Part shown: piece by piece, positions 15,643-24,417 of the stretch
How positions within the stretch are numbered: the first letter of the stretch is position 1
How the letters are laid out: each line of letters opens with the position of its first letter
Assembly: GCA_020634565.1 (NCBI GenBank)
Contig: JACKBN010000024.1
Location: 1-34,795, forward strand
From: Ardenticatenaceae bacterium
GTDB lineage: Bacteria; Chloroflexota; Anaerolineae; Promineifilales; Promineifilaceae
Reading direction: 5' to 3'
DNA: 34,795 bases
Notes under the pieces: model-generated
The model's input: the letters and a program-made list of their open reading frames with translations, nothing else
Told to the model about the DNA's origin: nothing
Databases searched by the model: none
Translations under genes and position numbers: made by a program

Positions 15643-16374
15643 ATGAACCGACCGTTTTTTAAATCTGTACATGGTCGAACGCTGATTGAATCGCATCGTG
15701 GCAGCATCGGTTATGCGCCAGAAAATTCCTGGTCCGCCATCAAGCACGGGCATCGTTTGGGCGCGGATTTAATAGAAGTGGATGTGCAAATGAGCCAGGA
15801 TGGCGTGCCTTTTTTGCGCCACAAAGCGCAGTTGCCCGATGGTCGGTGGTGTCATCAATGCACCTGGGAAACGCTCAAAACCGTTCAAGTTGAAAATGAA
15901 CCGCTGCCGCGCTTGGATGACATTCTGGCGTGGGCTCGTGAGGTTGGCGCTTATCTGTCCCTTGATCTGAAGACGCGCTTTACGCCAGAAGGTCAATTAG
16001 CCCCGGCGGTTATTAAACAGTTGGCTAGAACTGGCACAAAAGAGCGCGTGATGTTGCTGCTGCTGGATCATCAGGAACTGTTGCACATTAAAAAAACCCA
16101 TCCAGACCTGATGACACGCGCTTTGCTGCGTGGTCGGCTGCACAATTACCCAGATTATCTAAAATCCATTGGCGCAGATTGTGTCAATATCGCTTATGAT
16201 TTGTTTCGACCAGCGGACATCGAAGAAATTCATGCTGCAGGCATTGCTGTGGCCATGGGCGGTTTATGGAATTTGGCAGCGGATATTGCCAGCTTTGACA
16301 TTGATATCTTTAGCCATGATGATCCAGCAGAAGCGAGTAGATTGTTGGGCTATGAAGCAGCCGCCCAGCCGTGA
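15643..16374 (+). CDS. Glycerophosphodiester phosphodiesterase (GDPD)
   Basis: 243 aa. The N-terminal GDPD signature is clear: IESHRGSIGYAPENSWSAI, then GADLIEVDVQMSQDGVPFLRHK. The His-Arg-Gly, Glu-Asn, Glu-x-Asp and final His correspond to catalytic and metal residues, although the usual HD after the DG turn is HK here. A YLSLDLKTR strand (Lys) and the late GGLWN and FSHDDP segments fit the TIM barrel. It cleaves glycerophosphodiesters to glycerol-3-phosphate and an alcohol. ATG 15643 immediately follows the Nudix stop, indicating coupling. Downstream is a repeat-rich spacer. Confidence 0.9.
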   Translation: MNRPFFKSVHGRTLIESHRGSIGYAPENSWSAIKHGHRLGADLIEVDVQMSQDGVPFLRHKAQLPDGRWCHQCTWETLKTVQVENEPLPRLDDILAWAREVGAYLSLDLKTRFTPEGQLAPAVIKQLARTGTKERVMLLLLDHQELLHIKKTHPDLMTRALLRGRLHNYPDYLKSIGADCVNIAYDLFRPADIEEIHAAGIAVAMGGLWNLAADIASFDIDIFSHDDPAEASRLLGYEAAAQP

Positions 16375-16383
16375 ACGGCCTGG

Positions 16384-16490
16384 GCTAGTTATGGAAGCCC
16401 CAAAGGGCTTTAGCCTCGAAGAGGCTTCCACATGCTAGCCGGGGTGATTCATCCCCCGGCGGAATAGCGCGGAAAGAATCCGCGGCTACG
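16384..16490. repeat. Composite palindromic repeat between GDPD and peptidase genes
   Basis: Three hairpins in series. Hairpin one: GCTAG..GGAAGCC (from 16384) with GGCTTCC..GCTAGC (to 16439). Hairpin two: GCCGGGG (16438) with CCCCGGC (to 16460). Hairpin three: GCGG..CCGC followed by GGCTACGAAGAG. The last bases supply the ribosome-binding site of the next gene. It looks like a non-autonomous dispersed repeat; no transposase is near. Confidence 0.5.
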
Positions 16491-16501
16491 AAGAGGGTAA
16501 T

Positions 16502-17805
16502 TTGAAAAAATTCGTTCCAATCGTCATTTTGTTCGTTTTAATCCTGGCCGGGGCCTGGCCTGCACAGGCGCAAGCCAGCATCAGCGTCATGCGCAATGAG
16601 GCGCTGGTGGATTTTCCGCAGTCGGTGACATTCCAACTGGAATTGGCCGATGCCAGCGATGTGGCAGAGGTGAATCTGGTTTACGAGGTGGACAAATCGA
16701 GCTGTTTGGAGGCAAATACGGCCGTTCCCGTCCCCCTCAATGGCAATCAGGCCGAATGGACCTGGGAGATGGTGCGCTCAGGCAATCCGCCGCCGGGAGC
16801 GACGCTGCGCTGGTCGTGGCAAATTATCGACAGCCAGGGCAACCTGACGACCACCGACGAGCAAAGCCACACCTTCGTCGATGATCGCTTCGATTGGCAA
16901 ACCGTTTCCGCGCCCAACATCCGCCTGCATTGGTATGAAGGGGATGACGTGGGGCCGATATTGCTGGAAGCGGCCGTTGCTGGGCTGGATCAGCTGCAAA
17001 ACGAGATGGGTATCACCCTGGACAGCGAAGTGCAGCTCTTTATCTATGGCGAATCAGACGATATGCGCGGCGCGGTGCTCTACATTCAAGATTGGGCCGG
17101 TGGCGTGGCTTTTAGCGATTACAACATCATCCTCATCGGCGTGCCGCCGCGAATTGCCGAAAGCTGGGGCGTGCCCACCGTGCGCCACGAGCTGGCCCAT
17201 CTGGTGGTGGGTCAATTTGGACGCAGCTGCGTCGGTGGCAGTCGCCCCACCTGGCTGGAAGAGGGGCTAGCCACCTACGCCGAAGGCACACCCAGCGACC
17301 GCGTGCTGTCAGACATCGCTACGGGCATCGAAAACAACAGTTTTGAACCGGTGCGCAGCCTGAACGGGTCATTTTCGGCGCATGGGCCAGAAGCGGGCAT
17401 TGCCTACAGCCAAAGCTACAGCGTGGTCTCCTTCTTGCTGGAAACCTACGGTCAGGCGCAGTTGCAAGCGCTTATTCTCACCTTGGCCGACGGCGATGGG
17501 TACGACGAGGCGCTAGAGGCGGTCTACGGTTTCAACGTCGATGGGTTGGAGCAAGCGTGGCGGCAAAGTTTGAATTTGCCTGCCCGTGAGATTCCGCCCA
17601 CGCCAACGGCCGTTTCTGCTCAAGCCATCCCCACCATCGAACCATTTGGCTTACCAGAATCTGTACCGACGGAACCGGCTGCGGCGGCAACGGCCGTTCC
17701 ACCCACCACCACAACCAGGCAACCCTGCTGGCGGCATCTGCAACCCTCACCGTCTTTCCTCTGCTGCTGGTTGGCTTCGGTCTGGCGCTTCGGAGGCGCA
17801 AATGA
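16502..17805 (+). CDS. Secreted HExxH (peptidase MA-like) metalloprotease, frameshifted near its C-terminal anchor
   Basis: About 434 aa if one frameshift is corrected. The start is TTG at 16502 with GAGGG 4 bases upstream. A signal peptide (1-24) precedes a beta domain (about 25-130) and a gluzincin domain with HELAH (229-233) and the third ligand in WLEEGLATYAEG (Glu253/254). Near 17710-17725, in a CCACCCACCACCAC tract, the frame shifts. The uninterrupted frame runs on to 18244 with nonsense, but the -1 frame gives NQATLLAASATLTVFPLLLV ... LRRRK then a stop at 17805, a proper membrane anchor with basic stop. One missing base explains it; it may be a sequencing error or slippage. The protease would be anchored outside. 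Confidence 0.72.
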
Positions 17806-19515
17806 GTTTGAAGAAAAAGCGGAACACAGAGTTACGCAGAGGAGACGCAGAGGTGCACAGAGAATTCTCTGTACTGCGGGTTCACCTTGTCACCTTGTCA
17901 CCCTGTCACCCCTTCACCTTTCACCCCTTCCCCCTTCTCTGGCTAATCGCCATTTCCTTCCTCCTCCTAAGCTGCCAACTGGTGACCAATGCCCCTCAAT
18001 TGCTCCAAGAAAATGCGGACATCGATCGAGACGACGCGATTTTTCTCCTCGGTGGGCAGCCGCGCACGCTCGATCCAGCCAAAACCATCGGCGGCCCCGA
18101 CGGCCCGCTGGGGCACATCTTCTCTGGATTAGTGATGCTGGACACAGACTTGCAGGTGCAGCCGGAGCTTGCCGCTGGCTGGGAAGTGAGCGACGATGGG
18201 CTGACTTACACCTTCTACCTGCGCAAAAATGTGTTGTTCCATGACGGACGGCCGTTCACGGCCCAGGACGTCATCTTCAGTTGGGAACGCGCCGCCAACC
18301 CCGACACCGGCTCCGACACCGTGCAAACCTATTTGGGCGACGTCGCGGGCATCCAGGCGGTGATCGATGGCGAAACTGAGCAAATCAGCGGCCTGCGCGC
18401 CATCGACGATTACACGTTAGAGGTACAGCTCACCGCGCCCGTGGTCTACTTTTTGCAAAAGCTGGCCTATCCCGTCGCCTTTGTGGTGGATTCCGAGACG
18501 GTAGACACGCGCAACTGGGAGTACACGCCCAACGGCACCGGCCCGTTCCGCCTGCAAAGCTGGGTGGACGACGAACAGATCATTCTGGAGCGCAACGACA
18601 GCTACTACCTGGAACCGGCCCGCGTGCGCCACGTCGTTTACGATTTGGGGCCGGGGCTGGCGCTGTCGCAGTACGAAGAAGGTGACATTGACCTCGTCGG
18701 CGTCGGCGGAGCCAATTTGGACCGCGTAGAGGACCCCAACAACCGGCTGCACGATCAGCTTGCAGCTTGGCGTCAGCCTCTGCACCAGCACCATTGGCCT
18801 GAATACCCAACTCGCCCCGTTTGACGACGTGCGGGTGCGGCAGGCGTTCAACTACGCGCTGGACAAGGAACTGCTCATCGACACCTTCTCCGGCGGCGAC
18901 GCGCTGGTGGCGACCGGTTCCCTGCCGCCGGGAATGCCCGGCTACACCAGCGATTCCAATCGTGGCTACCCCTTTGATCCGGCCAAAGCCAACCAGCTTT
19001 TGGACGAGGCGGGCTACGCCGACCGCTCCACCTTCCCGGTGGTCACCTACACGACGTCTGGGTATGGGGATGTTGGCGGGTATGTAACGGCCGTAATCTC
19101 CCTCTGGCAAGATGTGTTAGGCGTCACCATCCAGCCCGTCGTCATCGACCCGTTCATTTATTACGATGAGCTGTATGCGGGCAACACCGGCAACATTTAC
19201 CAAAGCGGCTGGTGCGCCGACTACCCCGACCCGCAAAACTTCCTCGACATTTTGTACCACAGCGGTTCGCGGCAAAACATTGGGCGTTATGTCAACCCAG
19301 AAGTGGATACGCTGCTGGAACAGGCCCGCATTGAAGAAGATGTGTCCACCCGTCTGGCCCAGTACGCCGAAATCGAGCAGCGCATCGTCGCCGACGCGCC
19401 GGTGGTGTTTGTCAGCCACAGCCTGCAAGCCGCCCTCGTCAGCCCCGATTTGGATGGCTACGTCCTCGCCCCCCTCGGCGTCCGCCAATGGCACCGCGTT
19501 GCGGTAAATCGGTAA
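17802..19515 (+). pseudogene. Oligopeptide ABC transporter substrate-binding lipoprotein (SBP family 5), frameshifted
   Basis: About 570 aa in two frames joined near 18759-18762, where one extra T in CAGCTTGCAG breaks the frame; removing it restores HDQLQLGVSLCTSTIGLNTQ. Family 5 features are clear: GGQPRTLDPAKT, LAAGWEVSDDGLTYTFYLRK, FTAQDVIFSWERA and the late VRQAFNYALDKELLI, then GWCADYPDPQNFLDILY. A lipobox WLIAISFLLLSCQL lies at about residue 50-63. It is preceded in frame by translated repeat DNA, because the only ATG in frame (17802, in an ATGA overlap with the peptidase stop) is upstream of the repeats. No permease or ATPase genes are adjacent. It may be intact in the living cell if the extra base is an error. 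Confidence 0.7.
17819..17918. repeat. CACAGAG half-element plus short GTCACC tandem array
   Basis: Positions 17823-17875 carry CACAGAG, CGCAGAG, CGCAGAG, CACAGAG units, the left arm of the dispersed CACAGAG element without its distant right arm. Positions 17883-17918 repeat CACCTTGT about four times with small changes. Both lie inside the reading frame of the binding-protein gene. Confidence 0.55.
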
Positions 19516-19535
19516 ACGGTAAACGGTAATCGGTG

Positions 19536-19728
19536 GTAGGGGCGAGGCGGTTGGCCACGATCTGCCGAAAAACTGAAAACGATCCCTCCAACCGCCTCGC
19601 CCAAATGCCCCAACCACCACGATCTATGCCATGTGCCAAACATGATCGTTTATGGGGTCTTGGGCGAGGCAATCGTAGGGAAGGGTGCTGGTGTTGCCCA
19701 AGGTTTTGGCCGATTGCCTCGCCCCTAC
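19536..19728. repeat. 193-bp hairpin repeat, copy 1 (MITE-like)
   Basis: The outer ends GTAGGGGCGAGGC and GCCTCGCCCCTAC are inverted. The element holds two hairpins: GGGCGAGGCGGTTGG with CCAACCGCCTCGCCC (19540-19602), and TGGGCGAGGCAATCG with CGATTGCCTCGCCC (about 19660-19725). Copy 2 at 24212-24404 has the same length and orientation and is about 85-90% identical over the first 140 bases by eye. It abuts the broken tail of the TIR-CHAT gene. No transposase is visible. Confidence 0.7.
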
Positions 19729-20311
19729 GACGGCGGGGGTTGTAGGATCGAGGAGGAAAAGGATTTCGGCCGCATCGTCGTAATCGAGGGGGGGATCGTC
19801 GGCAGGGATCGATCGGTTGCGGGAGCCTTTCAAAACGGCAAGAAGTTTTGGATGAAGAGACCTTGAGCCACTTTTCTGTATCCGGTGACTGCGCGACAGT
19901 TGTTCAAAAATTGGATTGCTTCACCAGATTGCCCTTGCTGAACAGAACCCAAAAGTTGGTCCACTAACCGACCACCTGGAGTTTGCGCATACCCACCCTG
20001 CCGCCGGTAGGCGAGGTAGGCGTCCGGGCTTGAACCCAGGCGGCGTGCGCGGCCGTTTTGTTGCCCGTGGCCGCTTCAATTTGTTGCAAAATAGCAAAGG
20101 ATGTCCAGGGTTATAGCTGCATGACCAAATGGGCGTTTACACTCAATCGCCCGCAAGATTTCCGACCGCGCTTCGTCATACCGCTTCAGCTTCTGCAGCG
20201 TGTCGGCAATATTGTTGCGCCCTAGACCCCTTCTTACCGCCAAATCTCCCAATTCAATGCAATATCCGCCGCCTGCCGGAAAAAACCATATCTTCTTCAA
20301 ATCGACCCATT
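19729..20311 (-). pseudogene. Decayed distal TPR tail of the TIR-CHAT-STAND gene
   Basis: Minus-strand remnants continue the protein encoded at 20312-24127, in alternating frames: AELGNLYNKMGRFEEDMVF (about 20336-20290), FRQAADIAL, ELGDLAV...GRNNIADTLQKLKRYDEAR and SEILRAIECKRPFGHAA (about 20265-20115). These are followed by FAILQQIEAATGN, DAYLAYRRQGGYAQTPGGRL, QQGQSGEAIQFL, and finally LKGSRNRSIPADDPPLDYDD then AAEILFLLD at about 19750. Together they form a plausible TPR and tail of about 190 aa broken by at least five shifts. The tail ends where repeat copy 1 begins. Confidence 0.7.
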
Positions 20312-23300
20312 TTATTGTAAAGATTCCCTAACTCTGCCCAAACTACTAGCTGCTTGTCCAGCCCGATCATTCCTTTGCGTCTCAATCTCCAGCGAACGCC
20401 GGTACGCCGCTTCCGCCGCCTCATACTCCCCGGCCTCCTGATACACGACGCCCATCTGGTGCCAGGGAACGGCAACTTCACGCGGTTCATTTTGTTGCTC
20501 AAAAATGTCCCGCGCCTCCTCGTATCCAGCCAGTGCATCAGCATATCTTTTCTGAAGGAGATGCACAGTCGCTAATTGCTGTTTGCCCACCGCCATGCCA
20601 CGGAAATCTTCCAGTTTTTCACCCCGCTTGATGCGTTCTGTATACTTTTCTGCCGCTTCATCCAGCCGTCCCAACGCCGTGAGGCAGTCCGCTTGTTCGG
20701 TGAGGGCAACGGAGGCCATGCGTGCGCCCCGCTCGCCCAACGCTTCAAACAGTCGCTGGCTCTCAACATGCAGGTCGAGGGCGGGCGCGGCTTGTCCACC
20801 TACCCGCAATACCCGGCCAAGCAAAATATGGGCCAGCGCCAAATCGTAATCAGCGCCGGGGTAGGTGGTGGAGCCAGCAGCCTGGGCCTTTTCCAGCAGG
20901 GCGGTTGCTTTCTCATAGGCGGCTTGCAGCTGGTTTTGCCCCAGCAGCCGCTCAATCAACAACCGTTCATTTTTAAAGCGGGCCTTGCCCCAGGCTGGAA
21001 TCAGCGCCGCTGCCTGTTCCCGCACCGCCACCGCCCGCGCCAGGGCAGACGCCCGTCCCAAATGAGCCAGCAACTGCTCAATCTTTCCCGCCTTGTCGCT
21101 CACAAATTCAGCCAGCCGGATCGTTTCCGCCGTGGCCTCACCGTCCGTGGCCAACTGCCCCTCCAGCCAACTGAGCAAAGCCAGCAGGTTGGGCAGCTCC
21201 AGCAGCGTCAGCCGAAGTGCCATTTTGCTGTCCTTGAACATTTCATCATAAAGAAAATCAACCAGCTGCCCCATCGCCTCGGCCCAGGCGGCTTCCAGTT
21301 CGGCCAGCTGGGTGGGCGCCTGGCCCAGCTTCAGGTAGGCGGGCAGGGCCGGGTCCAGGCGCAGGTAGTTGTACTCTTGCGGTTCAGCCATCCCCACGTT
21401 AACCAGCAGTTGGGCCACCGCACCAATCTGGTCGGTTTCAATCCCCATTACTGCCGCCATGATCACTACATGCCCGCCATCATGAAAGACCGCCAGCTTG
21501 TTCACTAACGCGCGCACCTCCTCCGACAGCCGCCGCAAAGAAAGTTCTACGCTGGCATACAGCGAATTTTCCCGGTCCCCCCTGTTTTTCGCTTCCAGGT
21601 CGGCCATCAGCGCGGCCACGTTTTGGGTGGTGGCCCGCACGCCGTTGGCCACCTCCCGTGCCAGCAGGGTCAGGGCGCGCGGGTGGCGGTTCACCGTCTC
21701 TACCAGCTCGGCAATCTCCTCCGGCGTGGTGGCGTCATCGTTGGCCGGTGGCTGCCAGCCATGTTCGGCCATCACCTGCTCTACCAGCTGAATCGCCTCC
21801 GCCTGGCTCAGGCGGCCCAGCTCCACCGTCTGGTATGCCCCGGCAAATGGCTCCGGCAGCCATTCCCGGCTGGTAAAAATAAGGCGGCAGCGCTCATCGG
21901 CCGCCAGCAGCTTTTGCGCCAGCGCCAGCAGGCCGGTCACGTCCGCCACGCCCGCCGGGTTGTTCCCTTCATGATCGGGCAGCACGCTTTCCATGTTGTC
22001 CAGCACAAGCAGCGTGGGGAAGTCGCGCAGGGCGCGGGCCACCGGCTGTAGGGCGGCGTCCAAATCATTGCCATATTCGGCCACAGTATATTTTGGCAAA
22101 AGCTGGCGGCCAATCGTGTCCAGCACGCCGCGCACGTCCTGCACGTTTTGCGGCTCCACGTTCACAAAAGCCACCCGGGCAAAGCGCCCGGAGCGGGCCA
22201 GCCAGCGGGCCAGCTCAATCGCCAACGCCGTCTTGCCCAGGCCGCCGCTGCCGCGAATGACCACGTAGGGCACCTGGGTCAGCAGCCGTTCCAGTTGCAG
22301 CAGGGTGCGGCTGCGCCCCACAAAGCCGTGCGCGGGCGGCTCGGGCAATTTGCCCAGGGCCAGCTGGCGCCGCTGGCCCGCTAAACGCCTGGCCGCTTCA
22401 CCCGCCTGCACGGTAAACAGCTGCGGGTCAGCGGCATCCTGGTACAGCACCGGCACAAACCAATCTTGCAGGCGCAAATAGCCTGCGCCCATGCGCTTGC
22501 CCCGGTTCTGGTCGTCGTACAGGCTGATCTGCCCGGCCAACATGCCGTCCCCCACGCGCCGCCCCTCGGCCAAACTGCGGTAAAACGCGGCCACAAAGCG
22601 GCTGGCGGTATTTACCAGCACGGAATGGCTCATGGCCACCACTGAACCCACCCCCTCTTCCAGCAGCTTCGCCGCCACCGACGCCTGCGGGTCGGCGTCC
22701 GCCTGCGCCGTCTGGCAGGCATCCAGGTAAATGAGCGGCACGCCGTAGGCGCGCAGTTCGGCGGCCAACTCACTGGCATAAACCAGCGCCAGCAGCCGCT
22801 TGCCAATTTTGTCCTGGTCGCGCGGGTCTTCAAAACAGAGCGCTCCCAGCCCCACGTGCCGGTTATAGACGCCATGCCCATCAAAATGGACGATGTCGTA
22901 CGGCTGGCCCGCCTCTTTGGCTCGCTTGAGGGTTGCTTTGAGGGCGGGGAAAGTGGGCGGGTGCAAAAAATCGACCTGTACCAGCTCCTGCCCCAATTCC
23001 TCCACCGCCTGCACCAGGGGCAGGGCGCTGCTGCGATGGTCCAGGTAGCCCACCGGCTTGCCTCGTTCATCCACTTCCGGTCGCGGGCTGAGCAGCAGCA
23101 CCCGGATGGGCAAAGTGGCGTTGGCGGTCACGGTCTGGTGGCGGTTGGGCAGGCGGCGGCGCACCCGCACGCCGTTGGCCCCCTGCGCCAGGTAGCCGGT
23201 GCCGTCGTGCAAAATTTCCCAGGGCAGCGCCAGCCAATCACTGGCCGCCTCGCGTACCAGAGCGGCTTCGGCCTCATCCGTGCCTTCAACCGGTTCCCCA

Positions 23301-24127
23301 TCCACCTGTACTGAAAAGCGGCGCGTGCCGCTGGCCCGCTGCCACGCCGCCAGCGGTTCCCGCGCCGATTCACCACCCAAGGCCGTCGTGTAAAGCGCGT
23401 GCCCCCAGTCGGGCAATGCTTTTTCCGTCTTTTCGGCGCGGGTTTTGAAGACGCCCGTGGGCCATTGGTGGTATTTTTCAACGTACCAGCGAATCTCGCC
23501 CAGCTCCACGGGACCCAGCGGCGCGGTGATTTTGTAGCGACGGCTGCTAATGGCGCGTGCGCCGTCGGAGGGATGGTAGGTGAGTTCGGCGGTGGCTACG
23601 GCCCGGCGCACATTTCCTTTGATTTCGATGTGGGGATCGGTGAGTTCCAGAATGAGTTCCGTGACGGGTTCAACGGTCACGGTTTGGGACGGCTGCCACT
23701 CTTCGGGCAGCTCTTGGCCGAGGGCGGCCAATATTTTGGGCACGGCGTCACTCAGGCCGGTGGGCGCATCTTCCACAAAAATGTAGAGCGGTTCGACGGG
23801 GAAAAGGAGCTTGAGCAGGCCCATCTGCACGCCGGGCAGCACCACGGGGATGATTTTGTAGCCGTCGTCGCGCTGGCTGGCTGTTTTCTGGGCGATGCGT
23901 ACTTCCTCCTGCACCCATTCCGAACTGAGGGCATCGATGCTGAGCAAGACAATGAAATGCTGGGCCGAGCGGATGCTGGCTTCGATGTCGGCGCGCAGGG
24001 TGTCGCCGCCGCTAAGCTGGCGGGAATCGACCCAGGTGAGGTTGCCGTGCGCTTCGAGCCATTGGCGGAGCTGTTTGACGGTGTCATCGTCTGATGTGGC
24101 GTGAGAGATGAAGATATGACTGGACAT
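20312..24127 (-). CDS. TIR-CHAT-STAND NTPase-TPR protein, predicted immune/abortive-infection effector
   Basis: 1271 aa. Residues 1-130 are a TIR domain (HIFISHATSDDD, then SEWVQEEV, with Glu75 aligned to the TIR NADase glutamate). About 150-345 is a linker with a LPWEILHD motif typical of CHAT proteins. About 340-560 is a CHAT caspase-like protease with HFDGHG (His418) and LDACQTA (Cys471). About 600-850 is a STAND/NB-ARC NTPase with GSGGLGKT (626-633) and LLVLDN (706-711). TPR helices run from about 1010 to the end (GRLDEAAEKYTERI, KRYADALAGYEEARDIF, GEYEAAEAAYRRSLEIE). STAND proteins sense a ligand through C-terminal repeats and release N-terminal effectors; here two are stacked. The distal TPRs are lost to frameshifts. 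No ACGGCCGT copies are present. AAGG precedes the ATG. Confidence 0.88.
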   Translation of the reverse strand: MSSHIFISHATSDDDTVKQLRQWLEAHGNLTWVDSRQLSGGDTLRADIEASIRSAQHFIVLLSIDALSSEWVQEEVRIAQKTASQRDDGYKIIPVVLPGVQMGLLKLLFPVEPLYIFVEDAPTGLSDAVPKILAALGQELPEEWQPSQTVTVEPVTELILELTDPHIEIKGNVRRAVATAELTYHPSDGARAISSRRYKITAPLGPVELGEIRWYVEKYHQWPTGVFKTRAEKTEKALPDWGHALYTTALGGESAREPLAAWQRASGTRRFSVQVDGEPVEGTDEAEAALVREAASDWLALPWEILHDGTGYLAQGANGVRVRRRLPNRHQTVTANATLPIRVLLLSPRPEVDERGKPVGYLDHRSSALPLVQAVEELGQELVQVDFLHPPTFPALKATLKRAKEAGQPYDIVHFDGHGVYNRHVGLGALCFEDPRDQDKIGKRLLALVYASELAAELRAYGVPLIYLDACQTAQADADPQASVAAKLLEEGVGSVVAMSHSVLVNTASRFVAAFYRSLAEGRRVGDGMLAGQISLYDDQNRGKRMGAGYLRLQDWFVPVLYQDAADPQLFTVQAGEAARRLAGQRRQLALGKLPEPPAHGFVGRSRTLLQLERLLTQVPYVVIRGSGGLGKTALAIELARWLARSGRFARVAFVNVEPQNVQDVRGVLDTIGRQLLPKYTVAEYGNDLDAALQPVARALRDFPTLLVLDNMESVLPDHEGNNPAGVADVTGLLALAQKLLAADERCRLIFTSREWLPEPFAGAYQTVELGRLSQAEAIQLVEQVMAEHGWQPPANDDATTPEEIAELVETVNRHPRALTLLAREVANGVRATTQNVAALMADLEAKNRGDRENSLYASVELSLRRLSEEVRALVNKLAVFHDGGHVVIMAAVMGIETDQIGAVAQLLVNVGMAEPQEYNYLRLDPALPAYLKLGQAPTQLAELEAAWAEAMGQLVDFLYDEMFKDSKMALRLTLLELPNLLALLSWLEGQLATDGEATAETIRLAEFVSDKAGKIEQLLAHLGRASALARAVAVREQAAALIPAWGKARFKNERLLIERLLGQNQLQAAYEKATALLEKAQAAGSTTYPGADYDLALAHILLGRVLRVGGQAAPALDLHVESQRLFEALGERGARMASVALTEQADCLTALGRLDEAAEKYTERIKRGEKLEDFRGMAVGKQQLATVHLLQKRYADALAGYEEARDIFEQQNEPREVAVPWHQMGVVYQEAGEYEAAEAAYRRSLEIETQRNDRAGQAASSLGRVRESLQ

Positions 24128-24211
24128 AGGTCTGCCTTGTGGTTAGAGAGTGGTAAGTAAATCAAACTGTACAAGCATTATAGGGAAGTTGGTGGCATAG
24201 TTCAATGGGGA

Positions 24212-24404
24212 GTAGGGGCGAGGCGGTTGGCTACGATCATGCAAAAAACTGACAACGATCTTCTCCAACCGCCTCGCCCAAATGCCCCAACCACCACGAT
24301 CTGTGCTGTGCCAAACATGATGGTTTATGGGTGTCTTGGGCGAGGCAATCGGTGAGGCGATGGTTTGCTTGAATTGACAGTTTGGCCGATTGCCGCACCC
24401 CAAC
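24212..24404. repeat. 193-bp hairpin repeat, copy 2 (MITE-like)
   Basis: Same length and orientation as the copy at 19536-19728, starting GTAGGGGCGAGGCGGTTGG and containing the shared central ATGCCCCAACCACCACGATC. The right end is more diverged (GATTGCCGCACCCCAAC). It fills most of the 290-base divergent intergenic region between the TIR-CHAT and BTAD regulator genes, so promoters for both must lie in or beside it. Confidence 0.7.
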
Positions 24405-24417
24405 CATAATTGATGCG

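Noticed and set aside
17883..17918. Short tandem repeat considered as a CRISPR fragment
   Set aside because: Units are only 8-9 bases with no spacers of constant length, and no cas gene is present.
19633..19866. Plus-strand frame of 77 codons starting in repeat copy 1
   Set aside because: It reads through the hairpin repeat and antisense to the decayed TIR-CHAT tail, without a ribosome site.
20020..20045. GGCTTGAACCCAGG considered as a tRNA T-arm
   Set aside because: No acceptor, D or anticodon stems can be built around it, and it lies in the decayed TPR-tail coding sequence.
20576..21508. Plus-strand frame of 310 codons
   Set aside because: It is antisense to the TPR part of the TIR-CHAT gene, rich in Gln/Pro/Arg/His, with no family features.
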